Positions 60,620 through 64,000 of a DNA stretch of 64,000 bases are shown here, piece by piece; position 1 is the stretch's first letter, and each line of letters opens with the position of its first letter. This DNA comes from Apostichopus japonicus. Its lineage: Eukaryota; Echinodermata; Holothuroidea; Aspidochirotida; Stichopodidae. A program made the translations under genes and the position numbers. The stretch covers positions 9,155,001 through 9,219,000 of the forward strand of contig NC_092562.1 of NCBI RefSeq assembly GCF_037975245.1, written 5' to 3'. Under the pieces are notes generated by a model. It saw only the letters and a program-made list of their open reading frames with translations, was not told the origin of the DNA and did not search any database.

Positions 60620-60633
60620 AGTATATGCTAACA

Positions 60634-62271
60634 ACACAGAACACCAAGTTTCATATTTTAAATTTCAGCGAAGCTTATTGTAATCAACTGTACTGAATGT
60701 TATTAAATTGCCATTTTGTTGGGGGTCTAGGCCCCCCCCCCGCCAGAAAAATAACATTAACAATTTAGAACTGAAATGGTACATTCTGAGGTACGTGTGG
60801 ACTATAATTTAGGTTTTCATAGGTAGCCCTAAACGGAAGGTTTTGCTGGTAAATAATAACAAATTCAAAATTTACCTGACTGATAAAGGTATATAGTGAT
60901 GGCCTGATCGTTTGTGGAAGGGCCAATGAGGGATTTAATAATGAATGGGGGGGGGGTAGTATAGGGTCATTGAAGCTGTCTCATACATATGGGGTTGGGG
61001 AATCCTCCCCTGGAAGAATTTAGACGTCATGTGATCAGGGGGGCGAGAATGGTCTGTAGGGGGCGCTTTCGACACTATCTAAGCGGAGCGCCACCACAGG
61101 TTGGCGCGGAGCGTACAGAAAATACGTAAAGATACTCCCTAGATCACCGGAAATGACTCTTTCCGGGCCTTGCTAATTTGCAGATAAACGAAGAATAAAT
61201 AGGTGTCATCGCCATTTTGTCAGAAAATTACACCAACAAAATGTGACAAATGTCAATAGGTATTTGAGAGCGCAATAAATATGTCAAAATAATCGCGAAT
61301 AAGTAAAAAGTGGTAAAAAGCTTAAAAGGGCGCCAGCAGTACATTTGAGTCCGTCAGGGGGGGGGAGGGGGCATCCGCCCCCTCTGACTGTATGGACGCT
61401 CCGCCACTGTTATTCATACATATAAGTTAGGTCTAAATAAGTGACCCTAAGTTTTGATAATTAATACTATGTGTGAGGTTGAGACACGGGGTAAGCGTAC
61501 ACTCGTAGTAGGGGTTCTATTCCTTCAAGGCAGAAATACCCCGTCTGAAAACCATATCCTAAGAACGACGATCGAAGCCCAGCCCCCACCCCCAACCCCC
61601 AACCCCCCCCCCCTTACGGCAACTAACCAAAAATGAGGTTCGTACAATACGAACGGGTCCGTCAACATTGGACTGACTTACGAAAAAAGAAAAAAGATGA
61701 TTCCATTTTGGATGGCATACGGTGAGTCGCAACCAAAGTTACTCCATTCTATTCAACGGAAATGCAGTAACAGTGTACGAATCCTGTTTTCAATTTTTTT
61801 TTAGAGCGATGGATAAAAGTGTCCTTCGCCCATTTACACTTGTCTATCGCGGTACAAAGACAGTCCGTATAGTCTCGAAACCGGTGAAACAACATCGCGA
61901 ACACACTTTATAAAGTAATGTCACTTCGCTGTCCAAACTCAGTTAAATAATTTTGGGCAATTATAATGTAATTTAGTCGAGTTATCTCTCCCCCCCCCCT
62001 CCCCCTCGTAAAGTGCTCACGCACCAAGTCACCCTTCCCTTCTCCATTTTCGCGCCAGACTGGGCTTCTAGGGGTTCGTCGCGTATTAAAATGAATATGC
62101 ACGGTATCATCAAAAGAGGAATATTAAAACTCTCATTCATAATAGTTAGAGGGCCTGACGTTTTCGATGCTACACAACTTTCAATCTTTTACTTTTGTTA
62201 ACTTAAATCTCAAAGACATTCTTCGTAAAACTTAAATATTTCTAAAGGAGAAAAAAAAACAAAATTCTTAC
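60634..62271 (-). other. Intron 1, exon 1-proximal part
   Basis: It includes the MITE at 61036-61409 and several C or G runs (about 60732, 60950, 61606 and 61990). The sequence just inside the exon 1 donor is purine-rich on the plus strand. No other exon is recognised. Confidence 0.6.
61036..61409. mobile_element. cagtggcggag hAT MITE family, reverse-oriented copy
   Basis: Reverse-oriented relative of 37350-37721, ending ctccgccactg. It includes the GC-rich ends and the shared interior (gagcgccaccacaggttgg, ccggaaatgactc, gggcgccagcagt). The terminus at about 61036 lacks the expected final bases, so no clean target duplication can be read. Confidence 0.75.
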
Positions 62272-62362
62272 CTTGCGCTAATGATAGCGGAGCGACGATA
62301 AGGAGTAATAACGACAGTGTTATTACTCCAGCCGACGACCGACTCAGCTGCCTTGTTGCCAT
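62272..62362 (-). CDS. Exon 1: signal peptide
   Basis: This exon is 30 codons plus one base. It starts MATRQLSRSS, followed by a hydrophobic core rich in Leu, Ile and Val (about residues 13-24) and an end of the form PLSLAQ. Cleavage after SLA would satisfy the small-residue rule at -3 and -1. The start context is strong (A at -3, G at +4), and an in-frame TGA lies just upstream. The exon ends CAA G followed by the donor gtaagaa, which is phase 1. SRCR1 begins with the two bases AT after an acceptor, giving GAT (Asp) at the junction. Strand, phase and signal character fit it as the first exon of the SRCR gene, although the 17-kb intron means the link is inferred. Confidence 0.75.
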
Positions 62363-62374
62363 CTTGGTATCACA

Positions 62375-62420
62375 TCGACGACTGCCCTAATTGGCGGATA
62401 TGTACCACTTATAACATCTA
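62375..62420 (-). promoter_or_regulatory. Possible core promoter of the SRCR gene (TATA- and CCAAT-like)
   Basis: Reading the minus strand toward exon 1, TTATAAG lies at 62407-62413, about 45-50 bases before the ATG, and GCCAAT at 62389-62394. If the TATA-like motif is used, the 5' UTR would be only about 20 bases. Both motifs are short and could be chance in AT-rich DNA, and an upstream non-coding exon is equally possible. Confidence 0.25.
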
Positions 62421-63553
62421 GTATCGGTGCACAAAGCACATGTGTGCAGGTCTGGACATGTGAGATTAGGATCAGTAGTGTAACAAAGGGTGGTCATAAT
62501 GGAACCAACATGTGGATTCCCAGGGTTGCATTAAAATTCTTAGAACACTTTGTAATATTTGAACTTCGAAGTGATTATCTGGTAGTAGGCTATATACACC
62601 CACGTTAAATCTAAGTAGGCCCGCATCGAAAACAACATTAAAGGGACACATAAATGTCGATCGTATAACAAGAAATGGTATCGATTTTTAAACGGCTAGA
62701 GCTGGGGCAGCCACTAGTGAAGCTTTGCTTCCTTTCCTTGCCCCTTGTAATTAAAAACAAAACAGTAGCCCTTAAATGGTTCCCTTAAAGTAATTTTTGT
62801 TTACTTGAAGCAAGAAACAAAAGCATGCATTCAAAGACTGGAATGCACAGAGGTTCCAATTTCAGTCGGAGAGTGTTAAAGCAACATGTGGTTTGGCCTC
62901 CCCACTTCAAAGTTACATGTCCCACTTTTCCTAAGTTTGGGGGGAGTTTGGGGGGGGGGGAGCCAGGTCGGACGGTGCCAATGATGTCACCTATAACTAA
63001 ATTAAGGGAATGAGGATACATGATTCTTTTGTATCCCATGTTTACTATGCGCCCACTGACACACCCCTCGTCACGGCCTACACATTTTCACAATCCCGAT
63101 GTCACTTAGGAGCGGGCTCGAAGTGCATCGCATTTGGGTGAAATTACGTTGTGACTTTTGTAATAAAGTACGGTACTTCAAAATAGAGCTTCGCCGGATA
63201 GTTCCATGCTGTTGCTGCTATACTCATGCCGTTATACGGGTTCGTTTGCCTCAGGTGATTGCTTTAACGACGGGTGCACTCTAGATTACTCCTTCCACGT
63301 AACACCCCCCCCCCCCGTCCCAATACCGTCACAATACTGGTATTGGCGGTGTACTGCTTGCATAAGAAACTATGCAGTCTATAGTTATACTAGTTTGTAG
63401 AGTTATACATCCTGAGAATTTCTATAGTTATTCATCAACATTTATCGCGTATAGGTTGAACAGATCTCCTTGTATAACTGATCGTATATTATCGTAGTGA
63501 TCTTAATCACGGTTAATTACGGCTTGACGACAAATTGAGTTACATATGTCTAT
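62421..63553. other. Region upstream of exon 1
   Basis: 1.1 kb with G or C runs at 62949 and 63305-63316. No gene is seen on either strand. It probably contains upstream regulatory sequence of the SRCR gene, but no specific site can be supported. Confidence 0.5.
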
Positions 63554-63954
63554 GGTGACATCCCTATGTTCCGACGTCTCTATGTTCCGACCTCTCTATG
63601 TTCTGACAATTTTTTTTTTAACAAATTTTTTTCGGACCCAATTTTTTTTTTTTTTTTTGGGGGGGGGATTCAATTTTTTGGACCCAATTTTTAGGGGGAC
63701 ATTTTTTCGGACACAATTTTTTTATGGAGGATTCGATTTGATGGCCCCCATTTTTCGGACCAAATAAATTTGGTCCAAACAAAATTTTAGTCCAAGAAAG
63801 TTTTGGTAAAAAAAAATGTTGGTAAAAAAAATAATTGGCGGAACATAGAGACGTCGGAACATAGAGACGTTGGAACATAGAGACGTCGGAACATAGAGAC
63901 GTCGGAACATAGAGACGTCGGAACATAGAGACGTCGGAACATAGGGATGTCACC
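63554..63954. mobile_element. Foldback element with 16-bp iterated arms
   Basis: It starts ggtgacatccctatgttccg and ends with the inverse ending gggatgtcacc. The arms consist of a 16-bp unit (gtcggaacatagagac), about two and a half copies on the left and about seven on the right. The centre is T-rich with repeated ttttcggac motifs. The flanking gtctat on both sides (63548-63553 and 63955-63960) may be a target duplication. Iterated-arm foldback elements of this style are known from sea urchins and flies. Confidence 0.75.
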
Positions 63955-64000
63955 GTCTATATAGGGTACAATCTAGTCTATTATATGTGTACACTCAGGG

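Larger units (their letters stand above)
3028..62362 (-). other. Gene model: giant SRCR/Frizzled-CRD multidomain protein (3' incomplete)
   Basis: Twenty-two coding exons on the minus strand: signal peptide, SRCR1-10, an 18-codon linker, SRCR11, a Frizzled CRD, then SRCR12-19. I placed the splice sites by reading AG acceptors and GT donors at the domain edges. All internal exons are multiples of 3 and phase 1-1, so they join in one frame of 2,246 codons with no stop. The last visible exon ends in a donor, so the 3' exons lie beyond position 1. Multi-SRCR secreted or membrane proteins (DMBT1, CD163 and WC1 families) bind microbial or endogenous ligands, and echinoderms have large SRCR repertoires. 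A recognition role here is inferred. Whether the mature protein is membrane-anchored cannot be told. Further linker exons too short to recognise may be missing. Confidence 0.85.

Overview
The window looks like nuclear DNA of a marine deuterostome, most likely an echinoderm, with a sea cucumber or sea urchin as the best guess. The evidence is AT-rich sequence, introns of 0.4-17 kb, one-exon-per-domain SRCR genes, many hAT-type non-autonomous transposons, tRNA-headed SINEs, LINE 3' tails ending in GCGCTATATAA-like motifs, and repeated TAGGCCTA octamers. No bacterial or organellar feature is seen. The species call is inference.

One gene, on the minus strand, fills almost the whole window. Exon 1 (62272-62362) encodes a 30-residue signal peptide. 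It is followed by a 17.1-kb intron, then by 19 SRCR exons, an 18-codon linker exon (25126-25179) and a Frizzled cysteine-rich exon (22192-22593). Every internal exon is a multiple of 3 bp with phase-1 introns on both sides, so the 2,246 codons join in one open frame. The last visible exon (3028-3351) still ends in a splice donor, so the 3' end of the gene lies left of position 1. The product is a very large secreted or membrane-anchored SRCR/FZ protein of scavenger-receptor (DMBT1-like) style. An innate-recognition role is inferred from the family.

Left third (1-15.1 kb): a tandem array of exon+intron units of about 1.7-1.9 kb (SRCR14-19). A 5,402-bp block holding two units and a 1,644-bp hAT element is present twice almost without change, so four SRCR exons in a row (SRCR16-19) are identical. 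Middle (15.1-45.2 kb): diverged SRCR exons, the FZ and linker exons, minisatellites (58 bp at 23.2 kb, about 75 bp at 43.6-44.3 kb), two hAT elements, SINEs, and a G4-type tract next to a donor site. Right third (45.2-64 kb): intron 1 and the upstream region. Intron 1 carries a triplicated 347-bp segment in which each copy has its own insertion, a LINE fragment, foldback and hAT MITEs, and a 5'-U2-snRNA-headed structured RNA sequence flanked by 14-bp direct repeats. A foldback element with 16-bp iterated arms lies upstream of exon 1 near the right edge.

The strongest candidates for something new are the U2-headed chimeric RNA element, the homogenised SRCR exon array, and the SRCR-FZ architecture in which six-cysteine (group A-like) SRCR domains are each encoded by a single exon.
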